Below, piece after piece: positions 9,320 to 18,425 of a stretch of 64,000 nt of DNA. The number at the start of each line of letters is the position of its first letter. Positions within the stretch are counted from its first letter, which is position 1. This stretch comes from Bacillus sp. MM2020_1. GTDB lineage: Bacteria > Bacillota > Bacilli > Bacillales > Cytobacillaceae. Under the pieces are notes generated by a model that was given only the letters and a program-made list of their open reading frames with translations, did not search any database and was not told where the DNA came from. The stretch is from positions 62,001-126,000 of the forward strand of contig JAANMP010000005.1 of the NCBI GenBank assembly GCA_011250595.1, read 5' to 3'. Made by a program: the position numbers and the translations under genes.

Positions 9320-10164
9320 AGGTTATCACAACCATTAAAGAAATGCAGACGATAATGAATAAACTGAAGTTACAAGAAAAATCGATTGGTTTTGTACCAA
9401 CGATGGGATTTCTGCATGAAGGTCATCTAACACTATTAAATAAAGCAAGAAAAGATAATGATATTGTTGTCCTAAGTATTTTCGTGAACCCATTACAGTT
9501 TGGGCCAAAAGAGGATTATGCGGAATATCCACGTGATTTTGAACGTGATTGTGCCTTGGCTGAAAGCGAAAGGGTTGATTTTCTTTTTCATCCATCGGTT
9601 GGGGAAATGTATCCAAACGAACCTTCAGTCAAAGTTACCGTCCAGGATCGAACGGATGTTTTATGCGGGAAATCCCGGCCTGGACATTTTAATGGTGTAG
9701 CAACAGTCATTACCAAACTCTTTAATATCATCTTACCAACAAGAGCTTATTTCGGAAAAAAAGATGCCCAGCAGGTGGCGGTACTTGAGGGGTTAGTATC
9801 AGATTTTAATATTCCTGTAGAACTTATTCCAGTAGATATCGTTCGTGAAAACGACGGACTTGCTAAGAGCTCTCGGAATGTGAATCTTCTGCCTAAGGAA
9901 AGACAAGAAGCATCTGTATTGTATCGTAGCCTTCAATCAGCAGAGACAGCTATTAAGCAAGGTGAACGAAATCCTGCCAATTTAATTGGCTTGATTAATA
10001 ACATGATTACCAATGAATCAACGGGTACAATTGATTATGTCCAAATTTACTCCTATCCACAATTAAAGCCATTGGAAAAATTAGAGGGTACAATTATTAT
10101 TGCACTGGCTGTAAAATTTACGAAGGTACGATTAATAGACAATTACATTACGAATATAGATTGA
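9316..10164 (+). CDS. panC: Pantothenate synthetase
   Basis: 282 residues. Joins pantoate and beta-alanine using ATP. The N-terminal [17 protein letters not shown] contains the HIGH-like nucleotidyltransferase motif. KSSRNVNLL is the KMSKS-like loop. Start codon overlaps the panB stop with GGAGGT upstream, so the two are translationally coupled. Confidence 0.96.
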   Translation: MKVITTIKEMQTIMNKLKLQEKSIGFVPTMGFLHEGHLTLLNKARKDNDIVVLSIFVNPLQFGPKEDYAEYPRDFERDCALAESERVDFLFHPSVGEMYPNEPSVKVTVQDRTDVLCGKSRPGHFNGVATVITKLFNIILPTRAYFGKKDAQQVAVLEGLVSDFNIPVELIPVDIVRENDGLAKSSRNVNLLPKERQEASVLYRSLQSAETAIKQGERNPANLIGLINNMITNESTGTIDYVQIYSYPQLKPLEKLEGTIIIALAVKFTKVRLIDNYITNID

Positions 10165-10193
10165 TAGAAAAAAGAGAACGGAGGAGGAATATA

Positions 10194-10577
10194 ATGTTTC
10201 GCAACATGATGAACGGAAAAATCCATCGTGCAACTGTTACAGAGGCTAATCTAAACTATGTAGGCAGTATCACTATTGATGAAGACTTATTAGATGCAGT
10301 TGGAATGATTGCAAATGAAAAGGTGCAAATTGTGAACAATAACAATGGTGCACGGCTAGAGACTTACATTATTCCCGGCGAAAGAGGTAGTGGTGTCATC
10401 TGTTTAAATGGTGCAGCTGCCCGCCTGGTTCAAAAAGGTGATATCGTTATTATCATTTCCTATGCGCTTGTTGCTGAAGAAAAAACAGCAACACATACAC
10501 CTAAAGTAGCAATAATGGATGAAGACAATCGTATAAAAGAACTGATCAATAAAGAACCGGCACTCACGATTATGTAA
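10194..10577 (+). CDS. panD: Aspartate 1-decarboxylase
   Basis: 127 residues from the ATG at 10194, which has GGAGGAGG upstream; the in-frame TTG at 10161 is too early. Makes beta-alanine from aspartate. NYVGSITID contains the Gly24-Ser25 self-cleavage site, which generates the pyruvoyl cofactor. Last gene of panBCD, followed directly by a terminator. Confidence 0.96.
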   Translation: MFRNMMNGKIHRATVTEANLNYVGSITIDEDLLDAVGMIANEKVQIVNNNNGARLETYIIPGERGSGVICLNGAAARLVQKGDIVIIISYALVAEEKTATHTPKVAIMDEDNRIKELINKEPALTIM

Positions 10578-10606
10578 TCCCCATTTCCGGGGATTTTTCT
10601 TTTTTA
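10577..10606 (+). terminator. panBCD terminator
   Basis: ATCCCC-ATTTCC-GGGGAT hairpin overlapping the last base of the panD stop, followed by a run of T (TTTTCTTTTTT). Confidence 0.85.
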
Positions 10607-10742
10607 ACGGGAGTTCTATATAATATACATAATAATAAGCGTAAACTTAATAGTAGAGTTGGAAGCTCTTATCGTATATACTTTTTCTTTTAAAGATAAT
10701 GTGATACCGTTTTAATGAACGAAGGTTTGGGGTGTTAATGAA

Positions 10743-13544
10743 ATGATAAATAAATTCGTCGTAATTGATTTGGAAACAACGGGAAACCTTCCAAAAAAGG
10801 GTGACAAAATCATCCAATTTGGTGCTGTGGTCATTGAAGATGGAAAAATCACAGAAAAATTTTCGTCATTAATCAATCCAAATAAATCCATTCCTATATT
10901 TATTGAAGAATTGACCGGTTTAAATGATGACATGGTGAAGGAAGCGCCGCTATTTTCGGAAATAGCAGTAAAAGTCATGACTTTGCTGGATGGAGCTTAT
11001 TTTGTTGCACATAATGTTTTATTTGACTTGTCGTTTCTTCAAGATGAATTAATCCAATCGGGTCATGAAGGTTTCTTTGGCCCTGTCCTAGATACGGTTG
11101 AAATGGCTAGAATACTTTATCCGACAGCAGATGGGTATAAATTATCCGATTTAGCAGAGAAAGAAAATCTTAATCATGATCGCCCGCACCAAGCAGATAG
11201 TGATGCACAGGTGACCGCTGAACTTTTTTTGATTCTTCTAGATCGTTTGACCTCATTACCAATAGTAACGCTAAAGCAGCTTTCTCATCTATCAGGTGGT
11301 CTTAAAAGTGACCTGCAACAATTCATTGATGACATACTGGTAAACAAAGAGGACACACTTGAACAATTAACGAAGTCCATCGAGATTTTTAGAGGAATTG
11401 CCATAAAAAGGCCAGCTGAGCAGACAGGAACGACTAATTCGGGTAAAGAATATCAATTTCCGGCAAGTGAAGTTGAAAAAACCGGGTTGGTTAACCATGC
11501 TTTTGAAGCCTTTGAAATGAGGTCAGGCCAATTTACGATGATGGATACGGTGTATCAATCCTTTCAAACGGAAAAGCATACATTGATTGAAGCGGGAACA
11601 GGTGTCGGAAAATCACTTGGATACCTGCTTCCGATTGCCTATTTTTCAAAACAAAAGGGACTTCCCATTGTCGTAAGTACGCATACCATCCAATTACAAG
11701 AACAAATTCTAAAAAATGAAATCCCGCTCTTGGCTAAAATTCTTCCCTTTAAGCTGACCACTGTTCTCTTAAAGGGAAGGAACCATTATATTAGTTTAGA
11801 AAAGTTCAGCCGAACGCTGTCAGATGATAATGATAATTACGATACAGGGTTAACCAAAATGCAAATTCTTGTTTGGCTGATTGAAACTGAGACAGGTGAT
11901 CGGGATGAGTTGAACCTATCAAGTGGCGGGCAATTATTCTGGAATAAAATTAAAAACGAACCTGCTTTATTTTTGCAGAATCAAGCATGGCAGGAAAGAG
12001 ATTTTTATTTGAATGCCAAAAGAAAAGCACAATCCGCCGATATAATTATTACCAATCATTCTTTGCTTTTAAGTGATATTAAAGGCGAAGGGACAATTTT
12101 GCCCGATTATTCTTTTGCGATTATTGACGAGGGGCATCAATTTGAAAAAGTGGCAAGTCAGTTTTTTGGCCATACATTAGATTATTTGTCTACCAGGCTC
12201 TTATTAAGTCAATTTGGTGTTTATGAACAAAAACTGCTCTTTTATGACTTGGAGCGGCTTATCGCATCAATACCAAAGAAAACTGAGATGGTACCACCAG
12301 TCACTAAGTTAAATCAAATGAATGTTGACCTTGCTTTTGAAACAGATGAATTTTTTCAATTGATTGCTCTATTTGCGAAATCTAAGCTTACTAATAAAAA
12401 AGGAATGAACCGTGCCAAAGTTCGCTTTTCTCTTCAAGATGAGGCAAAAGAAAAAAAGGCACTTGTCCATAGTGCTGAAAGGTTCGCCTTTTTACTAAAG
12501 GATTTTCATTCAGTCATTCTTGAACGACTCGAATGGATTAAAAAAGAAAGTGATACGTTAACCCGTTCCCAAGAAAATAAAATGGAAGAGATTCAATCTT
12601 TTTTAAATGAACTGACAGAATTAAGAAACACAGTTATTTATTCCTTTATTAAACATACGAGTGATGTAAAATGGATAGAAATAGATATTCGTTCACCGCT
12701 GAATGTGACTACCTTTATAGCCCAGCCAGCGTCTGTGGCCGACCAATTAAGGGAGCAATTTTTTCAACTCAAAAAAGCGGTAGTCCTTACGTCTGCTACT
12801 TTAACCGTGAATAAATCATTTGACTATATTATGAAGGAAATTGGGCTTGATCCTGTTTCAACGATACAACTGACCATTCCTTCTCCATTTCAATATAATC
12901 AGCAGGTCCAACTGTTAATCCCTGAAGACATACCGGAAATAAACACAGTTTCGTTAGAGGATTATGTTATTTCTATAACCGAACATATCATCACCATTGC
13001 AGAGGCAACCAAAGGAAGAATGCTTCTCCTCTTTACTGCCTATGACATGTTAAAGAAAACCTATGATCTAATTAAAGAAAGTGGTTTTTTGCATGACTAT
13101 GCAATGATTGCTCAAGGGATAACCAGTGGGAGTCGAACAAGACTAACTAGAAATTTCCAAAGGTATGATAAGGCTTTATTGCTAGGGACAAGTAGTTTCT
13201 GGGAAGGGGTAGATATCCCTGGTGAGGATTTATCTTGCCTAGTTATTGTTAGGCTTCCATTTAGTCCGCCAGATGAACCGCTGACAGAGGCAAAGTGTCA
13301 ATTAATCGAAAAACGCGGGGGTAATTCCTTTTCAGAATACTCACTCCCTGAAGCAGTCCTTAGATTTAAACAAGGATTTGGACGCCTCATTCGTACGGAA
13401 AATGACCGTGGGATTATTGTTGTCTTTGACAAAAGGATTGTAACGACCAAGTATGGCAAGGCCTTTTTGAAATCCATTCCTAATGTTCCTATAAAAAAAG
13501 GTAGAATGGATGATTTAGTTGAGATTATTGACTCCTGGTTATGA
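10743..13544 (+). CDS. dinG: DinG: DEDDh exonuclease fused to XPD-like helicase
   Basis: 933 residues. The N-terminal DnaQ-like exonuclease (residues 1-170) has IDLETTG, AHNVLFDLSFL and HQADSDAQVT. The helicase part has EAGTGVGKSLGYLLP (Walker A), IIDEGHQFE and QGFGRLIR. The four cysteines of the iron-sulfur cluster in Proteobacterial DinG are absent. The Staphylococcus aureus homologue of this architecture was reported to be a 3'-5' exonuclease without helicase activity. DNA repair role is inferred. A second DinG-like gene, at 35274, does keep the cysteines. Confidence 0.93.
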   Translation: MINKFVVIDLETTGNLPKKGDKIIQFGAVVIEDGKITEKFSSLINPNKSIPIFIEELTGLNDDMVKEAPLFSEIAVKVMTLLDGAYFVAHNVLFDLSFLQDELIQSGHEGFFGPVLDTVEMARILYPTADGYKLSDLAEKENLNHDRPHQADSDAQVTAELFLILLDRLTSLPIVTLKQLSHLSGGLKSDLQQFIDDILVNKEDTLEQLTKSIEIFRGIAIKRPAEQTGTTNSGKEYQFPASEVEKTGLVNHAFEAFEMRSGQFTMMDTVYQSFQTEKHTLIEAGTGVGKSLGYLLPIAYFSKQKGLPIVVSTHTIQLQEQILKNEIPLLAKILPFKLTTVLLKGRNHYISLEKFSRTLSDDNDNYDTGLTKMQILVWLIETETGDRDELNLSSGGQLFWNKIKNEPALFLQNQAWQERDFYLNAKRKAQSADIIITNHSLLLSDIKGEGTILPDYSFAIIDEGHQFEKVASQFFGHTLDYLSTRLLLSQFGVYEQKLLFYDLERLIASIPKKTEMVPPVTKLNQMNVDLAFETDEFFQLIALFAKSKLTNKKGMNRAKVRFSLQDEAKEKKALVHSAERFAFLLKDFHSVILERLEWIKKESDTLTRSQENKMEEIQSFLNELTELRNTVIYSFIKHTSDVKWIEIDIRSPLNVTTFIAQPASVADQLREQFFQLKKAVVLTSATLTVNKSFDYIMKEIGLDPVSTIQLTIPSPFQYNQQVQLLIPEDIPEINTVSLEDYVISITEHIITIAEATKGRMLLLFTAYDMLKKTYDLIKESGFLHDYAMIAQGITSGSRTRLTRNFQRYDKALLLGTSSFWEGVDIPGEDLSCLVIVRLPFSPPDEPLTEAKCQLIEKRGGNSFSEYSLPEAVLRFKQGFGRLIRTENDRGIIVVFDKRIVTTKYGKAFLKSIPNVPIKKGRMDDLVEIIDSWL

Positions 13545-13634
13545 TTCATGGTCATCAATTAATGGGAGCGGCTGATTATTATACAGGATAATATTTGGTA
13601 AATTGCACATCCTATATATTATGGGAGGTGTGTC

Positions 13635-14483
13635 ATGAGAACCTTACTATTATTATTGTCCATATTCATCCAATCCACTTTGTTGGTAGAGGCAGCAAAG
13701 ACAACTTCAAATATAGAAAACATTGACTTAAATATTAGGGATCATGAATTAGCTGTTACATTTTTAGGACTTACTGAAGGCGAAGCCACCCTTATTCAAG
13801 GTCCAAGTGGTGAGAATATCTTGGTAAATGCCGGGGGTAAGGAAACAGATGCGGAATTGGAAGGCTGGCTAAACCTTTATGATGTAAAGGAAATATCAAA
13901 GCTAATTCTGACTAGTAACGGGCAGGAGCTTTCTGATAAGCTAATCAATAGGTTAATAACAAAGTTTAACATTGAAGAAATTATTACAACTCGAGAGTTA
14001 TCTGCCCAAATATCTAAAAAACTAAACTTAACCAATAAACCTGCAGTTATCTCCTGGGATCAGGGCACAAAGGAAAAGATTCTTCCTGAAGTGACTGCAG
14101 TGGTTCAATTTGTAGGAAATGAACCCAACGAAGGTATGGATTTTACATTGGATTTTTTTAATCACCGAATTTTCCTGATGACTTCATTCACGCAGCGTGC
14201 AGAGGAAACTCTTTTGAAGAAGAATTTGGAGAACATAAATGTATTTAAGATTCCTAATTATGCGGCGGAGGACTCTTTATCAGAGAAACTAATCCAGTAT
14301 TTAAATCCGCAAATTTCGATTCTCTTTCCACCTGAAAGAGAGCAGCATGACCCAGATATACTCATTGACCTCCATGAAACTTGGTCTGAAATCTATTCAA
14401 CAAAAAAACATGGTACCGTAACCATTAAATTCACAGATTCAAACTATGAAGTCATAACAATCCCGATCGAAGAAGAGGAATAA
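13635..14483 (+). CDS. Degenerate ComEC-like metallo-beta-lactamase-fold protein
   Basis: 282 residues with a predicted signal peptide (LLLLLSIFIQSTLLVEA). VTFLGLTEGEATLIQGPSGE and ILVNAGGKETDAELEGWL resemble the opening of the ComEC-type beta-lactamase fold. The position normally held by HxHxDH reads LILTSNGQELSD, so the metal ligands are lost. A later segment (FNHRIFLMTSF) resembles the fold's second half. It is therefore probably an exported or membrane-tethered pseudoenzyme of unknown role. It sits between dinG and ypmA, which are adjacent in B. subtilis as I recall. Confidence 0.6.
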   Translation: MRTLLLLLSIFIQSTLLVEAAKTTSNIENIDLNIRDHELAVTFLGLTEGEATLIQGPSGENILVNAGGKETDAELEGWLNLYDVKEISKLILTSNGQELSDKLINRLITKFNIEEIITTRELSAQISKKLNLTNKPAVISWDQGTKEKILPEVTAVVQFVGNEPNEGMDFTLDFFNHRIFLMTSFTQRAEETLLKKNLENINVFKIPNYAAEDSLSEKLIQYLNPQISILFPPEREQHDPDILIDLHETWSEIYSTKKHGTVTIKFTDSNYEVITIPIEEEE

Positions 14484-14600
14484 GAAAAAATTGCAAAAAT
14501 TAATATAATCACAGGCCCTCTTTTTACTTCTACCTGTTATAATAATGGATAAGATTTATCAAAAATTATAAAGGAATAGGTAAATATTGGAGGAAAGAGA

Positions 14601-14771
14601 ATGGAAAGTAAAATTGAAGTTTTATCAACCGTAAAAATCCAGCATAGTCCGGATTTGTATAAAATTGTTGATTCCCTTAATCGGACACTGAAGCAAAAAG
14701 ATCTTATGTTCGGACTTGCTCTGGATCAAGAAAATAAAAATACAGCGATTTTTACCATTTATCGTACATAA
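14601..14771 (+). CDS. ypmA: YpmA, DUF4264 small protein
   Basis: 56 residues, beginning MESKIEVLSTVKIQHS and ending ALDQENKNTAIFTIYRT. ATG is preceded by TTGGAGGAAAGAGA. Length, sequence and location before ypmB match B. subtilis YpmA. A conserved cytosolic protein of unknown function. Confidence 0.85.
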   Translation: MESKIEVLSTVKIQHSPDLYKIVDSLNRTLKQKDLMFGLALDQENKNTAIFTIYRT

Positions 14772-14786
14772 AGAAGTGATTGTTTA

Positions 14787-15260
14787 ATGAAAAAGTGGAT
14801 TATATTTAGCGTTTTATTTGTATTAGTGGTTGTTGGTTTATTAACTAATGTATATTTCAAATCTGTGAATCCTGTTAACGCTGCAGAGAAAAAAGCTGTC
14901 GCACTAGCCAACAAGGAAATATCTTTGAAGGAAATTGAGGATTTTCATATTTATAATGGCATAGAAACGGTTAATGTCATTGAGGGGAAAAGTATGAAGG
15001 GTGAAAAAATCATCGTTTGGATTCCAGAAAAAAGTAAGCAAGTTTTCGTAAAAAAAGCAAAGGATGGCCTTTCAAAAGAGGAAGCTATTCAAAAACTTTT
15101 ACAAGAAAAAAGTCCTAAAAAGATTATTTCAGTGCGACTTGGCATGGAAAAAAATATCCCCTTGTGGGAAATTTATTATCGTTCTGACAATAATTTAATA
15201 AATTATTACTATGTTCACTTTGACACAGGTGAATGGCTAAAGAAAATTGAAAACCTATAG
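14787..15260 (+). CDS. ypmB: YpmB, membrane-anchored PepSY-like protein
   Basis: 157 residues. One N-terminal membrane helix (WIIFSVLFVLVVVGLLTNVYF) is followed by an extracytoplasmic region with two related segments (KAVALANKEISLKEIEDF and EEAIQKLLQEKSPKKIISV). That pattern fits the DUF5590/PepSY family. Function unknown. It starts 15 nt after ypmA and ends 26 nt before aspB, as in B. subtilis. Confidence 0.85.
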   Translation: MKKWIIFSVLFVLVVVGLLTNVYFKSVNPVNAAEKKAVALANKEISLKEIEDFHIYNGIETVNVIEGKSMKGEKIIVWIPEKSKQVFVKKAKDGLSKEEAIQKLLQEKSPKKIISVRLGMEKNIPLWEIYYRSDNNLINYYYVHFDTGEWLKKIENL

Positions 15261-15286
15261 AAGAGAAGGAAATTGGAGGAATTGGT

Positions 15287-16489
15287 ATGATAGTGGAACT
15301 AGCAAATCGAGTGAAGGCACTTACACCTTCGACAACATTAGCAATTACTGCAAAAGCAAAGGAATTAAAGGAACAAGGGGAAGATGTGATCGGCTTAGGC
15401 GCTGGTGAACCTGACTTTAATACCCCGCAGCATATTTTAGATGCCGCGTTGCAATCAATGAATGAGGGGCATACGAAGTATACACCTTCAGCGGGCTTAC
15501 CTGCATTAAAAAAAGCTATTATTAAGAAATTTGAAACGGATCAAGAGTTAACCTATAAACTAAATGAGATCATTGTCGGAAATGGAGCTAAACACGTTCT
15601 TTATACATTATTTCAGGTTCTATTAAATGATGGTGATGAGGTCATCATTCCTACGCCTTATTGGGTCAGTTACCCAGAACAAGTCAAATTAGCAGGTGGC
15701 ATACCTGTTTATATCGAAGGATTAGAGCAGAATCAATTCAAAGTCACCCCGGATCAATTAAAAAGGGCAATCACAAAAAATACGAAAGCCGTCATCATTA
15801 ATTCACCAAGTAATCCAACAGGTGTGTTATATACGGCAGATGAACTTTTTGCCATCGGAAAAGTTTGTCTTGAGGAGAATATCCTCATTGTTTCAGATGA
15901 AATATACGAAAAGCTTGTTTATGGAGAAAATAAACATATTTCGATTGCACAACTTTCTCCTGAACTTAAAGAGCAAACCATTGTGATCAATGGTGTTTCT
16001 AAATCACATTCAATGACAGGTTGGAGAATTGGGTATGCGGCTGGAAATAAAGTAATCATTGAGGCGATGACAAACCTCGCTAGCCATAGTACTTCTAATC
16101 CGACAACTACTGCCCAGTATGCAGCAATTGCTGCTTACAATGGCTCACAACAGCCTGTAGAAGATATGCGTCAGGCGTTTGAAGAAAGATTATCGATTAT
16201 TTTTGATAAACTAGTTGCGATTCCAGGTATCACATGTGTGAAACCGCAAGGAGCCTTCTACCTTTATCCAAATGTAAAGAAAGCAGCAGAATTGACAGGG
16301 TTTCATGATGTGGATGCTTTTGTTGAAGCTTTACTAGTAGATGCTAAAGTTGCTGTTATCCCTGGTTCGGGTTTTGGAACACCTGACAATATTCGACTTT
16401 CCTATGCAACTTCTCTAGAATTATTGGAAAAAGCAGTAGAGAGAATCCACCAATTTGTTACATCCAAATCAAGCATAGTCAATAATTAA
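15287..16489 (+). CDS. aspB: Aspartate aminotransferase AspB
   Basis: 400 residues, PLP fold type I. Interconverts aspartate and oxaloacetate with glutamate and 2-oxoglutarate. NSPSNPTGVLY, VSDEIYEKLVYG and GVSKSHSMTGWRIGY (PLP lysine) are present. ATG at 15287 has GGAGG 8 nt upstream. A GTG two codons later would match the B. subtilis start more closely but is too far from the ribosome site. Confidence 0.95.
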   Translation: MIVELANRVKALTPSTTLAITAKAKELKEQGEDVIGLGAGEPDFNTPQHILDAALQSMNEGHTKYTPSAGLPALKKAIIKKFETDQELTYKLNEIIVGNGAKHVLYTLFQVLLNDGDEVIIPTPYWVSYPEQVKLAGGIPVYIEGLEQNQFKVTPDQLKRAITKNTKAVIINSPSNPTGVLYTADELFAIGKVCLEENILIVSDEIYEKLVYGENKHISIAQLSPELKEQTIVINGVSKSHSMTGWRIGYAAGNKVIIEAMTNLASHSTSNPTTTAQYAAIAAYNGSQQPVEDMRQAFEERLSIIFDKLVAIPGITCVKPQGAFYLYPNVKKAAELTGFHDVDAFVEALLVDAKVAVIPGSGFGTPDNIRLSYATSLELLEKAVERIHQFVTSKSSIVNN

Positions 16490-16497
16490 AGCGAAAA

Positions 16498-16530
16498 AAA
16501 GTCTGCCAATAACTGCAGACTTTTTGCTTT
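16498..16530 (+). terminator. aspB terminator
   Basis: AGTCTGC-CAATAACT-GCAGACT hairpin preceded by an A-run and followed by TTTTTGCTTTT, directly after aspB. Confidence 0.85.
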
Positions 16531-16605
16531 TAGTTACCAAAGATGGATGCCTAAAACTCTTACTCCGATTATTTGTTCGTGGTATACTAAACAGGAGGTG
16601 TCCGA

Positions 16606-17307
16606 ATGATGAAAACAAACCTATTAGCATGGATTCAAGAAGGGAATATTACAATCCCAACATTATTATTTTCTGAATACCGCAATCTAAATTTAAATGA
16701 ATATGAACTTGTTCTTTTATTAAATATACTGACCTTTTTAGAAAAGGGGCATGAATTCCCTACTCCAGATGAGTTATCGGCACGAATGACAATTTCGATT
16801 TCGGAATGTAATGATATGCTTAGAAGGTTGATTCAAAGAGGGTTTATCGAAATTACCGATGAATATACAAACGAAGGCATTCGTTATGAAAAGTATTCTG
16901 TCATTCCTTTATGGGAAAGACTTGTAGAACATTTCCTTAAAAATAATAAAAATACTAAAGAAACTGATAAACAAGATGATGAAACTGACCTATATACTTG
17001 TTTCGAGAAGGAATTTGGTCGTCCGTTATCGCCATTTGAATGTGAGTCTCTGGCTATGTGGATGGATGATGATCATCACGATCCTATCATTATTAAAGCT
17101 GCTTTACGTGAAGCCGTGATGTCCGGAAAATTAAATTTCCGTTATATTGATAGAATTCTTTTTGATTGGAAGAAGAGCGGGATAAAAACGATTGAGCAGG
17201 CGAAAACTCACGGACTTAAATTCCGACAAAAGCAAACACCTAAAGGGAATGTGAAGGGTGAGACACACCAACCGACAGTTCCCTTTTACAATTGGTTAGA
17301 ACAATAG
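16606..17307 (+). CDS. dnaD: DNA replication initiation protein DnaD
   Basis: 233 residues. The N-terminal winged-helix oligomerisation domain covers about residues 1-105. A linker rich in K, N and D follows. The C-terminal DDBH2 domain carries YIDRILFDW, the YxxxIxxxW DNA-binding signature, and the protein ends PFYNWLEQ as in Bacillus. It acts with DnaB and DnaI in loading the replicative helicase. Two ATG codons in a row (16606, 16609) follow GGAGGTG; either could be used. Confidence 0.94.
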   Translation: MMKTNLLAWIQEGNITIPTLLFSEYRNLNLNEYELVLLLNILTFLEKGHEFPTPDELSARMTISISECNDMLRRLIQRGFIEITDEYTNEGIRYEKYSVIPLWERLVEHFLKNNKNTKETDKQDDETDLYTCFEKEFGRPLSPFECESLAMWMDDDHHDPIIIKAALREAVMSGKLNFRYIDRILFDWKKSGIKTIEQAKTHGLKFRQKQTPKGNVKGETHQPTVPFYNWLEQ

Positions 17308-17315
17308 TTTTAATA

Positions 17316-17346
17316 AACGAGAGTGTTATCTCTCGTTTTATTCATT
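17316..17346 (+). terminator. Hairpin between dnaD and nth
   Basis: ACGAGAG-TGTTAT-CTCTCGT followed by TTTTATT. Weakly T-rich, so it may be a partial terminator; nth starts 21 nt later. Confidence 0.6.
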
Positions 17347-17367
17347 TAATCGTAGTAGGTGAGAATT

Positions 17368-18030
17368 ATGTTAAATAATACCCAAATCCGTTATTGCCTT
17401 GATCAGATGGGTATGATGTTTCCAGAGGCCCACTGTGAATTAAATCATTCAAATCCATTTGAACTAGTCATTGCTGTGGCCTTGTCTGCACAATGTACCG
17501 ATGTGCTCGTAAATAAAGTAACCAAAACGTTATTTGAAAAATACAAAACACCTGAGGATTATCTAGAGGTGACGCTTGATGAATTACAAAACGATATCCG
17601 TTCGATTGGCCTTTACCGAAATAAAGCTAAAAATATTCAAAGCCTTTGTCGGATGATTTTAGAAGAGTATAATGGGGAAATTCCAATGGATCGCGATGAA
17701 TTAACCAAACTGGCTGGTGTGGGCAGGAAAACAGCAAATGTCGTTGTGTCTGTTGCTTTTAATGTGCCTGCGATAGCAGTAGATACACATGTTGAAAGAG
17801 TAAGTAAGCGTTTAGGCATATGTCGATGGAAGGATTCCGTACTTGAAGTAGAAAAAACCTTAATGAGGAAGATTCCAAAAGACGAATGGTCAGTCACACA
17901 TCATCGCTTGATTTTCTTTGGACGTTATCATTGTAAAGCTCAAAATCCACAATGTCCAACTTGCCCACTCTTAGAGATATGCAGGGAGGGCAAAAAGCGG
18001 ATGAAAGGTCAGGTTACCTCAAATGGATAA
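17368..18030 (+). CDS. nth: Endonuclease III
   Basis: 220 residues from ATG 17368 (TAGGTGAG upstream), matching the Bacillus length. Removes oxidised pyrimidines and cuts abasic sites. The helix-hairpin-helix LAGVGRKTANVVV contains the catalytic lysine. VDTHVERVSKRLG holds the catalytic aspartate. CKAQNPQCPTCPLLEIC is the C-X6-C-X2-C-X5-C iron-sulfur site. Overlaps ypoC by 8 nt. Confidence 0.96.
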   Translation: MLNNTQIRYCLDQMGMMFPEAHCELNHSNPFELVIAVALSAQCTDVLVNKVTKTLFEKYKTPEDYLEVTLDELQNDIRSIGLYRNKAKNIQSLCRMILEEYNGEIPMDRDELTKLAGVGRKTANVVVSVAFNVPAIAVDTHVERVSKRLGICRWKDSVLEVEKTLMRKIPKDEWSVTHHRLIFFGRYHCKAQNPQCPTCPLLEICREGKKRMKGQVTSNG

Positions 18031-18379
18031 AAAGGCAGACCAGATATCCAACCTTCTTAAGGAATGGGAAAATAGTAGAGACCAACTCGAAACATTATTC
18101 CGTGAACGTAAATATAAAAACGCAAAAGTGTTAATGGAAAAGGGTATTACATTGTTTATTCAGTTTTTGTCTTGGTCCAATGAATTGCCGGTAAGACAGG
18201 ATGAACCTTTAACTTTTACCCAATATGAGTTTAAACCTGTAAATGTGGAAGAAAGGTTAGGTTTTGTCATCTCTAGACCCAATCTCTATCATTCCTATCG
18301 CCAACTATCTGAGTTAATGATTGAGCAAGAAAAGTTGTTTATGAAAAGGACTATACTAAAAAAAGCGTCGAAACCATAA
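18023..18379 (+). CDS. ypoC: YpoC family protein
   Basis: 118 residues, mainly helical and charged, with no known catalytic motif. LFIQFLSWSNELPV and the overlap with nth match YpoC of B. subtilis (about 125 residues). Function unknown. It shares a terminator with the convergent ponA. Confidence 0.8.
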   Translation: MDKKADQISNLLKEWENSRDQLETLFRERKYKNAKVLMEKGITLFIQFLSWSNELPVRQDEPLTFTQYEFKPVNVEERLGFVISRPNLYHSYRQLSELMIEQEKLFMKRTILKKASKP

Positions 18380-18396
18380 TGGTTCGACGCTTTTTT
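18361..18396. terminator. Bidirectional terminator between ypoC and ponA
   Basis: AAAAGCGTCGAAACC pairs with GGTTCGACGCTTTT around ATAAT, with A-runs and T-runs on both sides. Overlaps the ypoC stop. Confidence 0.85.
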
Positions 18397-18405
18397 ATAA
18401 AGATT

Positions 18406-18421
18406 GGGCGCTTTCGCTTTT
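18406..18421 (-). repeat. AAAAGCGAAAGCGCCC repeat fragment after ponA
   Basis: On the minus strand this reads AAAAGCGAAAGCGCCC and starts a few bases past the ponA stop. It matches the left end of the element after ypjB and a copy after cbaA with one variable base. Only the end motif is present here. Confidence 0.6.
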
Positions 18422-18425
18422 CTTA

